NCBI RefSeq assembly: GCF_028617075.1
Contig: NZ_JAQKGV010000011.1
Location: 55,329 to 119,328, forward strand
DNA from: Rubrobacter calidifluminis
GTDB taxonomy: Bacteria; Actinomycetota; Rubrobacteria; Rubrobacterales; Rubrobacteraceae
DNA length: 64,000 bases
Direction: 5' to 3'
The stretch's first letter is position 1. Every line of letters starts with the position of its first letter. The position numbers and the translations under genes are program-made. Below the pieces are notes generated by a model, which saw nothing but the letters and a program-made list of their open reading frames with translations, was not told the DNA's origin and did no database searches. Below, one piece after another: positions 46,903 through 55,248 of this stretch.

Positions 46903-48216
46903 TCAGCCCACCTTCTCCTTCGACTCCACCTCTGCGAGCGCCTCATCGAAGACCTCGGCCGCCCTTCTGGCCGCCTCGCGGGTTATGGTGAGCGGCGGCG
47001 CTATGCGGATGGCGTTGCCCCTCAGACCCCCCTTGCCGACGAGCACCCCGCGCTCCCGGCAGGCCTCGAGGAAGCGGGCCGCCGCAGCACCGTCGGGCTC
47101 ACCGCCGGGTCCGACGATCTCGATGGCGAGCATCAGGCCCCTGCCGCGCACCTCGCCCACGCAGCGGTGCTCTCCGGCGAGCGCGACGAGCCGCTCTTTC
47201 AGGTAGCCGCCGACTTCGTCGGCGTTCTTCTGCAGGTCGTTCTTGAGGATGTACTCCAGGTTGGCGAGCGCCCCGGCTGTCGAGATCGGGTTGCCGCCGA
47301 AGGTGGAGATGTGCTGCTTGGGGGAGAGGGAGTCGATGACCCCGGCTCTGCCCATCACCGCCCCGATGGCTAGCCCGTTTCCGAGCCCTTTCGCCATGGT
47401 GATGAGGTCGGGTTCCACCCCGGACTGCTCGATGCCCCAGAAGTGGCTCCCGGTGCGGCCGAAAGCGGTCTGTACCTCGTCGGAGACGAACAGGACGCCG
47501 TACTCGTCCAGGATCTCCTTCACCCGCGAGAGGTAGGCGGGGGGCAGCTCCACGAACCCCCCCACGCCCTGTATCGGCTCGGCGATGAAGGCCGCCACCC
47601 GCCCGGTGGTGGAGGTCTCGATCAGGCTCCGCACGTCCTCGGCGCACGCCCGGGCCAGTTCTTCCGGGTCGTCGTGGCGCCCGTAGAGCGGGCTGTATGA
47701 GCGGTGCGGGGGCATGGCGTAGGAGACGTCCAGCGCGGTGCGCGGGGTGGGCCTCCAGCTCCCCTGGCCGGTTATCCCCATGGTGCCGAAGGATCCACCG
47801 TGGTAGGAGCCGCGGAGGGCTATCACCTCGCTCGAGGAGCGGTAGGTCGTCGCGAAGAGCAGCGCCGCCTCGTTTGCCTCCGAGCCGCTGCCGACGAAGA
47901 AGACCTTCTGCTCCCCCGAGATGGGGGAGAGAGAGATCAGCTTCTCCGCCAGCCTGACCTGGCTCTCGATCAGGTAGAGGGTCGAGGAGTGGAAGATCTT
48001 CTGCGCCTGCTCCTTCACGGCCTCGACGATCTCCGGGACGGCGTGCCCGCTTATGGTGGTGACGATCCCGCCGAAGAAGTCCAGGTACTCGTTGCCCTCG
48101 GAATCCCAGACCCTGTAGCCCTCCCCGCGCACGAGCTCGATGGGCTTCTCGTAGTAGAGCGAGATCCAATCCGGCAGCACCGCCCGGTGCCGCTCGTACA
48201 GCTCCTCCGGCTTCAT
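46903..48216 (-). CDS. Class III PLP aminotransferase (omega-amino acid type)
   Basis: A 437-residue PLP-dependent enzyme of the GABA/beta-alanine/AGXT2 group. Diagnostic segments are FFVGSGSEANEAALLFA, VIALRGSYHGGSFG, FIAEPIQGVGGFVELPP, LFVSDEVQTAFGRTG, and the PLP-binding lysine in LITMAKGLGNGLAIGAVMGR. ATG 48216 is chosen over the upstream frame because GGAGGAGCAGAAGG precedes it and KPEELYERH is a normal N-terminus. Coupled to the carbamoylase, a beta-alanine or 3-aminoisobutyrate transaminase role is likely. Confidence 0.87.
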   Translation of the reverse strand: MKPEELYERHRAVLPDWISLYYEKPIELVRGEGYRVWDSEGNEYLDFFGGIVTTISGHAVPEIVEAVKEQAQKIFHSSTLYLIESQVRLAEKLISLSPISGEQKVFFVGSGSEANEAALLFATTYRSSSEVIALRGSYHGGSFGTMGITGQGSWRPTPRTALDVSYAMPPHRSYSPLYGRHDDPEELARACAEDVRSLIETSTTGRVAAFIAEPIQGVGGFVELPPAYLSRVKEILDEYGVLFVSDEVQTAFGRTGSHFWGIEQSGVEPDLITMAKGLGNGLAIGAVMGRAGVIDSLSPKQHISTFGGNPISTAGALANLEYILKNDLQKNADEVGGYLKERLVALAGEHRCVGEVRGRGLMLAIEIVGPGGEPDGAAAARFLEACRERGVLVGKGGLRGNAIRIAPPLTITREAARRAAEVFDEALAEVESKEKVG

Positions 48217-48288
48217 ACGATCACCAGCCTTCTGCTCCTCCAGACGATGAGACCTACCAACTCCACGCATGCAAGGTTGTCCTACAGA

Positions 48289-49032
48289 TTACACCTCGTG
48301 AGGTTCCTTTGTAAACAAGGGAAGGCAGGTGCTGCGCCCGCGGAAGGTCACCCTCACCTCGTCGCCGAACTCCAGATCCACCGAATCCAGGTAATCCGGC
48401 TCACCGGGATCCCGACCGTCCAGATACCGCCGGAGGAAAGCGCGCAGAAGAGGTGAATGTGTCACGCAGACGTACCTTCTAGAAGGAGCCCCCGAGCGAA
48501 GGTCGCGCAGGCTCGAAGAGAATGCCAAGACCCGCCGGGCGACGGCATCGCCATCCTCACCCGGCGGGTCCCGACGTTCCAGCCAGAAACCGATGCGGTC
48601 GGGTGAACGCCAGAACTCTCCGAAGAAATGATGTTCGGTGAGGTCCTTTACGGAGGGCCCGGTCTTACCGAGCTGGGCGGCGAGCGCCTCGGGTGAGCTC
48701 CCTATCTCCACCCGGACCCCGGCCACGTAAAGGTCGGGGTTGCGCAACGCCCACTCCTCCGTGGGAGGGTGCAGCTCGATCCCCGCCCCCTGATCGGCTG
48801 CAGCCCGAAGACACCTCTCCACACCACGGCGGATGGCGCAGGCGGTCTGGCGCGTTCGCCGCGTCGGCGCGTACAGGAAGAAGACGCTCTCGTCACGCCC
48901 CAGCTTCCTGCCGAGCCGGACGCCGGCCTCGACCGCCTGCGCGAGTCCCCTCTCGGTGAGAGGAACGTCGCCCTTGTGCGAGGAGATCTCCCCGTGTCGG
49001 ATCAGATGCACCCTGAGAAGAGAGACGCTCAT
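48289..49032 (-). CDS. Histidine phosphatase family protein
   Basis: A 247-residue phosphoglycerate-mutase-like phosphatase. The catalytic RHG is present as VHLIRHGEISSHKG, the Arg in APTRRTRQTA, the Glu region, and the second His in VTHSPLLRAFLRR. It is the last gene of cluster B, overlapping the cyclase by ATGA. Because the same operon begins with a PEP-dependent phosphotransferase-like pair, removal of a phosphate group from a late intermediate is an attractive role, though unproven. Confidence 0.86.
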   Translation of the reverse strand: MSVSLLRVHLIRHGEISSHKGDVPLTERGLAQAVEAGVRLGRKLGRDESVFFLYAPTRRTRQTACAIRRGVERCLRAAADQGAGIELHPPTEEWALRNPDLYVAGVRVEIGSSPEALAAQLGKTGPSVKDLTEHHFFGEFWRSPDRIGFWLERRDPPGEDGDAVARRVLAFSSSLRDLRSGAPSRRYVCVTHSPLLRAFLRRYLDGRDPGEPDYLDSVDLEFGDEVRVTFRGRSTCLPLFTKEPHEV

Positions 49033-49715
49033 CCTTCGACGATCGCGAAGGCGCGGGCCGGGGCGCTCTCGACACCGGCGAATTTGTAGAACGGGGCGAA
49101 GAACCTGCAGCGCGGGGGCAGGCTCCCCAGGTTGACCAGCCCCTCCACCAGCGGTATCCCGGCGCCCAGTATCACGTTGTGCACCACGAACTCCTCGGGT
49201 TTCCAGCCTGGCTCGCGGGCGGCGGGCTCTTCGAAGAAGTCACAGCCGATGCACTTTGGCTCTCTCCTGACCAGCCAGCGGGCGGCACCCTCCGTCAGAC
49301 CCGGCGAACGGCGGAAGTATTCGCGTTGGCCGATGGCACGCTCGGCCCAGCCGGTGCACAGCAGCAGGATGTCCCCCGGCCTGATGTATTCCCCGGCCGA
49401 TTCCAGACGTGCAAGGGCACCTTCGAGATCGGGGACGTCTATCAGATCCATGGCCTCCACGGGCCTCACGTCCAGCAACACCGCCTCCCCCATCACCCGC
49501 TCCAGCGCCACCTCGTCGATGCTCTCCCCTCCCTCCACGACGTGCAACGCCGATTCCACGTGGCACCCGGTGTGCAGGCTCATCAAGGTAGTCTGGGCGG
49601 ACTGCCAGTAACCGGGCTTGGTACGGACCTCGAGCTGCACCCCGAGATCCGTCGAAGGAGGCCCCTTGAAGCCGTGGGGGACCGCCGGGCTGAGATCCAC
49701 TATCTTCTCCACCAC
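49029..49715 (-). CDS. Cyclase family protein with altered metal motif
   Basis: A 228-residue member of the kynurenine-formamidase-like Cyclase family. The metal-binding site reads HTGCHVESALH where HxGTHxDxPxH is usual: Thr to Cys, Asp to Glu, Pro to Ala. The three histidines are kept and Glu could still ligate metal. The protein lies between the ABM gene and the phosphatase in cluster B. It is one of two cyclases in this operon; the other (55241-55957) is nearer to the standard motif. Confidence 0.82.
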   Translation of the reverse strand: MVEKIVDLSPAVPHGFKGPPSTDLGVQLEVRTKPGYWQSAQTTLMSLHTGCHVESALHVVEGGESIDEVALERVMGEAVLLDVRPVEAMDLIDVPDLEGALARLESAGEYIRPGDILLLCTGWAERAIGQREYFRRSPGLTEGAARWLVRREPKCIGCDFFEEPAAREPGWKPEEFVVHNVILGAGIPLVEGLVNLGSLPPRCRFFAPFYKFAGVESAPARAFAIVEG

Positions 49716-49722
49716 ATATCCC

Positions 49723-50016
49723 CTAAACGTCCATCGTCTCGTAAAATTCCCGCTCCCGGCTCTCGAGCAGCGGTATCGCCTCTCCGAAGCCGTACTTCTG
49801 GAAGTGCTCAGAATTCACATGAGCCTGATAGGCCTCCTCGTCCTCGTACTGCTCGTAGAAGTAGAAGAGGTTGGGGTTCCCAGGATCCCGATGAGGCTGG
49901 TAGAAGAGGTTGCCCGGCTCCCGCCGCGAAGGCTCCACGAGCTTCCGGATCGCCTCCTCGACCCTCTGCGCCTCCCCTTCCTTCGCCGTCCATTTCGCGC
50001 TGACCACGTAGGCCAT
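49723..50016 (-). CDS. ABM domain protein, paralogue of the cluster A protein
   Basis: A 97-residue ferredoxin-fold protein, almost collinear with the ABM protein at 35497-35790 (about two thirds identical by hand count). Shared blocks are the N-terminal AKW.AKEG, LFYQP, SEHFQ.YGFGEAIP and ESRER.FY. Small ABM proteins oxidise quinols or stabilise reactive products. It follows the FAH gene by two bases. Conservation between the two clusters suggests that a similar intermediate occurs in both. Confidence 0.84.
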   Translation of the reverse strand: MAYVVSAKWTAKEGEAQRVEEAIRKLVEPSRREPGNLFYQPHRDPGNPNLFYFYEQYEDEEAYQAHVNSEHFQKYGFGEAIPLLESREREFYETMDV

Positions 50017-50018
50017 CT

Positions 50019-50855
50019 TCAGCCTCCCTTTCTTCCGACGCGGTTTCTCAATACTCCTATACCTTCGATCTCCATCTCTACGAGGTCTCCCTCCTCCAGC
50101 CAGCGGTCCAGCTCCAGCCCGGATCCGCCGGCGGCCGTCCCAGACCCGAACACCTCGCCGGGGTAGATGGTCTGGGCCAATGAAGCGTAGGCGATGAGGT
50201 CTGCGAACCCGTGATGCATGTTAGCGGAGCTGTCCTCGCCCCACACCTCGCCGTTGACCCGCACGCGCATCAACAGGTCGCTCGCGTCCAGCTCGTCCGC
50301 CGTAACTATGCATGGTCCCAGCACGTTGGATCCATCCCAGTCTTTGGCCTTGGACGGGCCCATGCCCACCGGGAGCTCGCGGGCCTGCACGTCGCGCGCC
50401 GAGAGGTCATTCCAGATGGTATAGCCGAAGATGTACTCCCGGGCTTTCTCTCTGGGAATGTCCTTGCCCTCGCGCCCGATGATCGCCGCGAGCTCCAGCT
50501 CGTGGTCGAGGCGGTCCGTGTAGTGGGGCCAGGGGATTTCCTCCTCGGGCCCGATCACGGTGTCCGGCATGCCTTTGTAGAAGGCGGGGACCTCGTACCA
50601 CTCTTCTGGGATGGGCCTCCCGAGACGACCCAGCGCGTTCCTCATGTGTCCCTCGAAGGTCAGGAAGTCGCGCATCGAACGCGGCCTCAAAGGGGCGAGC
50701 AACCGTGCATCCGGCACTGGCTCTCGACCGGAAACCGGCGCTCCCGCCTCTATGAACGCGACCATGTCGCCGTCGAACCCGACGTCCACGACACGCCCGT
50801 CCTCGAGCAGGCCCACCCTGGGTCTGCCACCGGCCACGTACGTCACCAGCCTCAC
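50019..50855 (-). CDS. Fumarylacetoacetate hydrolase (FAH) family protein
   Basis: A 278-residue FAH-superfamily enzyme with MRDFLTFEGHMRNA, a metal site in RLDHELELAAIIGREG, YTIWNDLSARDVQ and GEVFGSGTAAGG. The true start is GTG 50855, overlapping the iron-sulfur gene stop as GTGA and preceded by GAGGAGGGGAAGG; the frame upstream is not coding. It resembles the FAH gene 33765-34727 in layout and would hydrolyse or decarboxylate a diketo-acid type product late in the cluster B pathway. Confidence 0.87.
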   Translation of the reverse strand: MRLVTYVAGGRPRVGLLEDGRVVDVGFDGDMVAFIEAGAPVSGREPVPDARLLAPLRPRSMRDFLTFEGHMRNALGRLGRPIPEEWYEVPAFYKGMPDTVIGPEEEIPWPHYTDRLDHELELAAIIGREGKDIPREKAREYIFGYTIWNDLSARDVQARELPVGMGPSKAKDWDGSNVLGPCIVTADELDASDLLMRVRVNGEVWGEDSSANMHHGFADLIAYASLAQTIYPGEVFGSGTAAGGSGLELDRWLEEGDLVEMEIEGIGVLRNRVGRKGG

Positions 50856-51328
50856 GTCCTTCCCCTCCTCGCAACGGAACGCAGCTCGCTCGCCGCGAGC
50901 TTCACCGCTTCCACGATCTTCACGTAGCAACCACAGCGGCACAAATTCCCACCGAGATAACGCCGGATCTCGTCCTCCTCGGGGTCAGGGATCTCCTCGA
51001 GCAACCGAATCACGGTGAGTATCATGCCCGGCGTGCAGTAGCCGCATTGGAAAGCCTGCACCTCTTCGAACGCCCTCTGGACCGGGTGCTCCCCGCCGAG
51101 CCCCTCGACGGTCGTGACACTGCGCCCCCCCGCGAGCGGGGCCAGAAGCAGGCAGGAAGAGACCGGTTCACCGTCGAGAAGCACCGTGCATGCCCCGCAC
51201 ACCCCGATGCCGCAGGTTTCCCGCACGCTCAGGAGACCGAGCTCGCGGCGCAGCACCCCGAGCAACATCTCGTCCGGCCTGGCTTCCACCACTTCCCTCT
51301 CACCGTTGACCTCGAACGCAAACCTCAC
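50852..51328 (-). CDS. 2Fe-2S subunit of molybdenum hydroxylase (CoxS/XdhC type)
   Basis: The small electron-transfer subunit (158 residues) of a xanthine-dehydrogenase-family hydroxylase. Two clusters are visible: the plant-ferredoxin type CGIGVCGACTVLLDG with a further Cys in SCLLLAPL, and the helical type QCGYCTPGM with CRCGCY. GTG 51328 has AGGAGG upstream and overlaps the large-subunit stop. These enzymes hydroxylate electron-poor ring carbons or oxidise aldehydes using water as oxygen source. Confidence 0.9.
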   Translation of the reverse strand: MRFAFEVNGEREVVEARPDEMLLGVLRRELGLLSVRETCGIGVCGACTVLLDGEPVSSCLLLAPLAGGRSVTTVEGLGGEHPVQRAFEEVQAFQCGYCTPGMILTVIRLLEEIPDPEEDEIRRYLGGNLCRCGCYVKIVEAVKLAASELRSVARRGRT

Positions 51329-53550
51329 CGCAAGATCCTCCTCTGCACACGCGCCCTGCCGAAGGCGTCCCGGCGCGAGCGCAGGATCAACCCCGCCAGA
51401 AGGACCCCTGCCGAGATCCCGAAAGCCAGAACGCAAAACTTCCTGCCGGCCCCCTCTCTACCCGGAGGTTCTCTCCTGCAACGCGAAGATTCCCTCCGGT
51501 CTAAAGCATCCAGGACAGCCTCGGCGGTCATGGGCAGGTCGGTCACGTTGATCCCTAAAGAATGCAGGGCGTTGCCCAAAGCGGGAGGGACCGGCGGCAG
51601 CGCGGTCTCTCCGAGACCGTGCACCTCGGCCCCCTCGCGCTCTACCAGCTCGTGGGTGAACACATCGGGCAGGTCATCCGCGGCCGGCAAGCAGTAATCG
51701 GAGAGGTTGGCGTTGCTCACCTGCCCCTCCGAGAAGGAGATGCTCTCGAAGAGCGCCGTCCCGAGCCCCATTATCATGGAGCCTTCGTTCTGCAGCTCCG
51801 CCCCCGGCCGGTTCACCACCCTGCCAGCGTACACCGGCGCGTGCAGCCTCTTCACCCGGAACTTCCCCGTCTCCTCGTCCACCTCTACTTCGGCCGCGGC
51901 GGCCCCCTGGTGCCAGTGCGAGGAGGCCACTCCCTGTCCGGTGTCCGGATCAAGCCCTCCCTCGTCCGCCACCTCGCCGAATCCGCGCCGCCCGTTCTTC
52001 TTCAGATCCTCCACGGCCTTCTCGAGGGCCCGTCCCATCATGTGCGTCGAGCGGCTGGAGGTGGTACGGGTGTCGTACGGTACGGCGTCCGTGTCTGGGT
52101 CGGGGAAGCTTATCCTCTCCACCTCGGCTCCGAGGAGGTCGGCGGCCATCAGCCGGATGGCCCGCTTCGCTCCCTGCCCCATCTCGGCTGTGGCGCAGTA
52201 GATGGTGTAGTTCCCTTCGCCGTCGTGTTCCAAGGCGATCGAAGCCCGGCTCGGGGTCTGCATGCCCTTGAGCATCACGCACAGGCCCTTGCCGCGTCGT
52301 CCCTCCCGCCAGCCCACCGCATCCGCCGCTTTCCGCAACAGTTTCTCGAAATGGACATCGTGCATGACCTCGCCGGTGCAGTAGCGATCGCCATTCCGGA
52401 TGATGTTCTTCAACCTCAGCTCGAGCGGGTCCATCCCCAGACGCTCCGCGAGCAGGTCCATCGTCCGCTCGGAGGCCCAGGTGCACTGCATCTGACCGTA
52501 GCCCCGGTAAGCGCCGTTGGGCGGCAGGTTGGTATAGACGGCGCGGGAGTCGACCCATACGTTGGGTATGCGGTAGGGACCGGGAGAGGCGAATCCCATC
52601 TTCTGGGCTACCCCGGGTCCGCAGTCGGCGTAAGCGCCGGTGTCGGCCCAGCACTCCACCTGCTTGGCCACCAGCGTCCCGTCGCGCTTCGCACCCAGCC
52701 TGACCCTGATGGTGGATGGATGGCGGTTGAGGGTGAGCCACTCCTCGTCACGCTCCAGTACCAGCTTGACGGGGCGGCCCGCCTTGCGCGCCAGACAGGC
52801 GGCGATGGCCTCCAGCCGCACGAAGGTCTTGGCCCCGAAGGACCCGCCCATTGGGGGGCAGACGATGCGCACCTGCTCCTCCGGGATGCCGAACAGCCCG
52901 GCCAGATCCATGCGGGTGTTAAACGGCGTCTGCGATCCGGTCCAGACCTCGAGCCGACCATCGCTCCAGCGCGCGAGCGCCGCATGGGGTTCCATCGGGG
53001 CGTGCTGGGCGCCCGCGGTGGTGTAGGTCTCCTCTACGACTACATCTGCCTCCTCGAAACCCTTTCGCACGTCCCCGTGCCGGATGCGGAAGCGGTGGCA
53101 GACGTTGGTGCCCGGCTGGGGCCGCAACCCGAAGTAAGCCGCGTCGTTGTCGGAGATTGCGATCTCCTCGTGGATCAGTGGAGCCCCCTCCTCGGCGGCT
53201 TCCACGGCGTCGAAGACGGCCGGGAGCTCCTCGTAGTCCACCTCGATCAGATCCAGCACTTCCCCGGCTCGCTCCACGCTGGGGGCGGCAACCGCGGCCA
53301 CGGGATCTCCGGCGTAGCGGGCCTTGTCCAGCGCCAGCACGGTCTGGTCCTTTATCTGGCACCCGTAGCGGTTCAGCTCCCGCACGTCGCCGGGTACGAG
53401 GACGACCACGTCGTCCGGAACCGCCGAGGCGTCCACCCGCAGGACACGCGCATGAGGATGCGGGGAACGCAATATGCGCGCGTGGAGCATCCCCTCGATC
53501 TCGACGTCCCGCGAATAGCGGGTCTGGCCGGTAACACGCGGATCAGACAC
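51325..53550 (-). CDS. Molybdopterin subunit of xanthine-dehydrogenase-family hydroxylase
   Basis: The catalytic large subunit, 741 residues. Family marks are VTGQTRYSRDVEIEGMLHAR at the start, CPPMGGSFGAKTF, NGAYRGYGQMQ, and the catalytic Glu in GLGETALPPVPPALGNAL. GTG 53550 lies inside the end of the FAD-subunit gene and gives a proper N-terminus. After the normal end (TAEAVLDALD) there is a 57-residue tail, 685-741, with a hydrophobic stretch FCVLAFGISAGVLLAGLIL (705-723) flanked by many Arg. That tail is not usual and looks like a membrane anchor. The substrate is unknown. Confidence 0.9.
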   Translation of the reverse strand: MSDPRVTGQTRYSRDVEIEGMLHARILRSPHPHARVLRVDASAVPDDVVVLVPGDVRELNRYGCQIKDQTVLALDKARYAGDPVAAVAAPSVERAGEVLDLIEVDYEELPAVFDAVEAAEEGAPLIHEEIAISDNDAAYFGLRPQPGTNVCHRFRIRHGDVRKGFEEADVVVEETYTTAGAQHAPMEPHAALARWSDGRLEVWTGSQTPFNTRMDLAGLFGIPEEQVRIVCPPMGGSFGAKTFVRLEAIAACLARKAGRPVKLVLERDEEWLTLNRHPSTIRVRLGAKRDGTLVAKQVECWADTGAYADCGPGVAQKMGFASPGPYRIPNVWVDSRAVYTNLPPNGAYRGYGQMQCTWASERTMDLLAERLGMDPLELRLKNIIRNGDRYCTGEVMHDVHFEKLLRKAADAVGWREGRRGKGLCVMLKGMQTPSRASIALEHDGEGNYTIYCATAEMGQGAKRAIRLMAADLLGAEVERISFPDPDTDAVPYDTRTTSSRSTHMMGRALEKAVEDLKKNGRRGFGEVADEGGLDPDTGQGVASSHWHQGAAAAEVEVDEETGKFRVKRLHAPVYAGRVVNRPGAELQNEGSMIMGLGTALFESISFSEGQVSNANLSDYCLPAADDLPDVFTHELVEREGAEVHGLGETALPPVPPALGNALHSLGINVTDLPMTAEAVLDALDRRESSRCRREPPGREGAGRKFCVLAFGISAGVLLAGLILRSRRDAFGRARVQRRILR

Positions 53551-54376
53551 CGTACAACTCCTCCAGGGCACGACGCACCTCGACTTCCATCACGCGGCGC
53601 CGGTAACGCGCGGAACCGCGTGCATCCGATAGGGGATGGATGTTCTCGGCGTACCTCCGGGCGATCTCCCTGATGATCCCTGCGTCGACTTCTCCTCCCG
53701 CCAGCGCGCAGACATCGGGGAAGTACTGGGGTCTGCCGGCGACGGCTCCCACGACGACCCGCAGGGTCTTCCCCCCGTACCTTGCGGCCGCCACCGAGAC
53801 ACAGGGACGATCCTCGCTGGAGCGAGAGCGGAACTTGCGGTACACCGCCTGTCGAACTCCATCGGGCACCCTGACCCCCACGACCAGTTCGTCCTCTTTC
53901 AGAGCGGTCGTGTAGTGGTCGAGAATGAAGTCCTCGACGGGCACCTCCCGCTCACCGTTCTTTCCCGCGATCACGACGCGGGCAGCGAGCGCGGCGAGCA
54001 TCGCCGGGGGATCCGAGGCATAATCGGCGTCTGCGAGCACCCCTCCGACGGTGGCCTGGTTGCGCACCCGGGGACTGGCCACGAGCGAGAAGGTGCGGGC
54101 GAGCGCGAGCCACTTCCGGCGCACCAGCTCCGATCTTTCCACCGATCTATGCGTCACCATCGCACCGAGGAGAAGCACGCCGTCTTCTTCCCTTATGGAG
54201 TCCAGTCCAGGGACGCCACGCAGGGATATCAAACGCGCGGGCCGGAGGAACCCCTGGTTCATGAGGATGCCGACGAAGGTTCCGCCTGCGACCACGACCG
54301 CATCCTCCCCGTAGGACGAGCGAAGCTCCAGCGCTTCGTCCAGGGAACGAGGCTGGTGCCATTCGACGTGGCGCAT
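53543..54376 (-). CDS. FAD subunit of molybdenum hydroxylase (CoxM type)
   Basis: The medium subunit (277 residues) passing electrons from the iron-sulfur clusters to the acceptor. The FAD-binding motif AGGT appears in VVVAGGTFVGILMNQ and the second one TVGG in NQATVGGVLADADYASD. ATG 54376 is six bases after the stop of the ATP-grasp gene and gives MRHVEWHQPRSLDEAL, a typical start. The gene order FAD-Mo-FeS is the CoxM-L-S variant. Confidence 0.89.
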   Translation of the reverse strand: MRHVEWHQPRSLDEALELRSSYGEDAVVVAGGTFVGILMNQGFLRPARLISLRGVPGLDSIREEDGVLLLGAMVTHRSVERSELVRRKWLALARTFSLVASPRVRNQATVGGVLADADYASDPPAMLAALAARVVIAGKNGEREVPVEDFILDHYTTALKEDELVVGVRVPDGVRQAVYRKFRSRSSEDRPCVSVAAARYGGKTLRVVVGAVAGRPQYFPDVCALAGGEVDAGIIREIARRYAENIHPLSDARGSARYRRRVMEVEVRRALEELYGV

Positions 54377-54381
54377 CTCAA

Positions 54382-55248
54382 TCACAGGGTAGTGACGGGC
54401 CGGCACTGCAGCAGGTAGAGCTCACCACCAGAGATGGCCCACTCCACGTCTTGAGGCGCACCCGCCTTCTCTTCGAGCAACCTCCCGAGCTCGGCGAGGC
54501 GCCGGAGTTCTTCCTCGTCCAGCACCCTCTCGTCGCCCGTCTTACCACGCTTGAGCGTGCCGGAACGGTCGAGCACGTAATGGTCCGGTGTCACCTCTCC
54601 GGAGACGACCGCCTCACCCAGCCCGAAGGCACCCTCGACGATCATCCTGTCCCGCCTCCTCCTCACCGGGTCAACGGTGAAAAGCACGCCCGCCTTCTCC
54701 GGTTGCACCATCTTCTGCACCACGACCGCCATCCGCAGATCCTCCAGCGAGCCTTTCTGCTGCCGGTAGAAAAGGGCCCGCTCGGAGAAAAAGGAGGCCC
54801 AGCAGTCGACCACGCGCCGGCAGACCTCATCCTCTCCTTCCACGTTGAGGTAGGTTTCCTGCTGGCCGGCGTAGCTCGCGGCCTCGGAGTCTTCGGCACA
54901 GGCCGAGGAGCGTACCGCCACCCTGCCGTCACCCAGGCGCTTGTGCGTCGCGGTGGTCCTCACGCCAGTGAGCCGCCGGTATGCGACGGAGATCTCTTCG
55001 CGCGGGGGATCGACCTCCTGCAGCGCGGCCGCGAGCCCCACGTGGTCACGCTCCCGAACCAGCTCCAGGACGCGCTCCACGTCCACCGAACTCTCCAGCA
55101 CCCACGACGGAACGACGAAGCCGGGCGGTACGGGCAGGCCCTCGGAAGCCATCCTCGCCAGGCTTGCTCCCTTTCCCCCGGCGAGCGAGACGTCCCTGCA
55201 CTCCTCGTCCGAGAACCAGAGTATGGTTCTCTCCCGAACCCTATTCAT
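54382..55248 (-). CDS. PEP synthase-like ATP-binding subunit (phenylphosphate synthase beta-like)
   Basis: A stand-alone PPDK_N-type ATP-grasp domain of 288 residues: VSLAGGKGASLARMASEGLPVPPGFVV, VAVRSSACAEDSEAASYAGQ, VVQKMVQPEKAGVLFTVDP and the terminal LYLLQCRPV at which PEP synthases normally continue into the phosphohistidine domain. That domain is absent here but encoded separately by the first gene of the same operon (56592-58325). Split PEP-synthase-like enzymes are known as phenylphosphate synthase, which phosphorylates phenol, and as rifampicin phosphotransferase-like relatives. The start overlaps the cyclase stop. Confidence 0.83.
   Translation of the reverse strand: MNRVRERTILWFSDEECRDVSLAGGKGASLARMASEGLPVPPGFVVPSWVLESSVDVERVLELVRERDHVGLAAALQEVDPPREEISVAYRRLTGVRTTATHKRLGDGRVAVRSSACAEDSEAASYAGQQETYLNVEGEDEVCRRVVDCWASFFSERALFYRQQKGSLEDLRMAVVVQKMVQPEKAGVLFTVDPVRRRRDRMIVEGAFGLGEAVVSGEVTPDHYVLDRSGTLKRGKTGDERVLDEEELRRLAELGRLLEEKAGAPQDVEWAISGGELYLLQCRPVTTL

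Noticed and set aside
51562..53673. 703-codon frame opposite the molybdenum subunit
   Set aside because: Antisense shadow; the minus strand carries all molybdopterin-subunit motifs.
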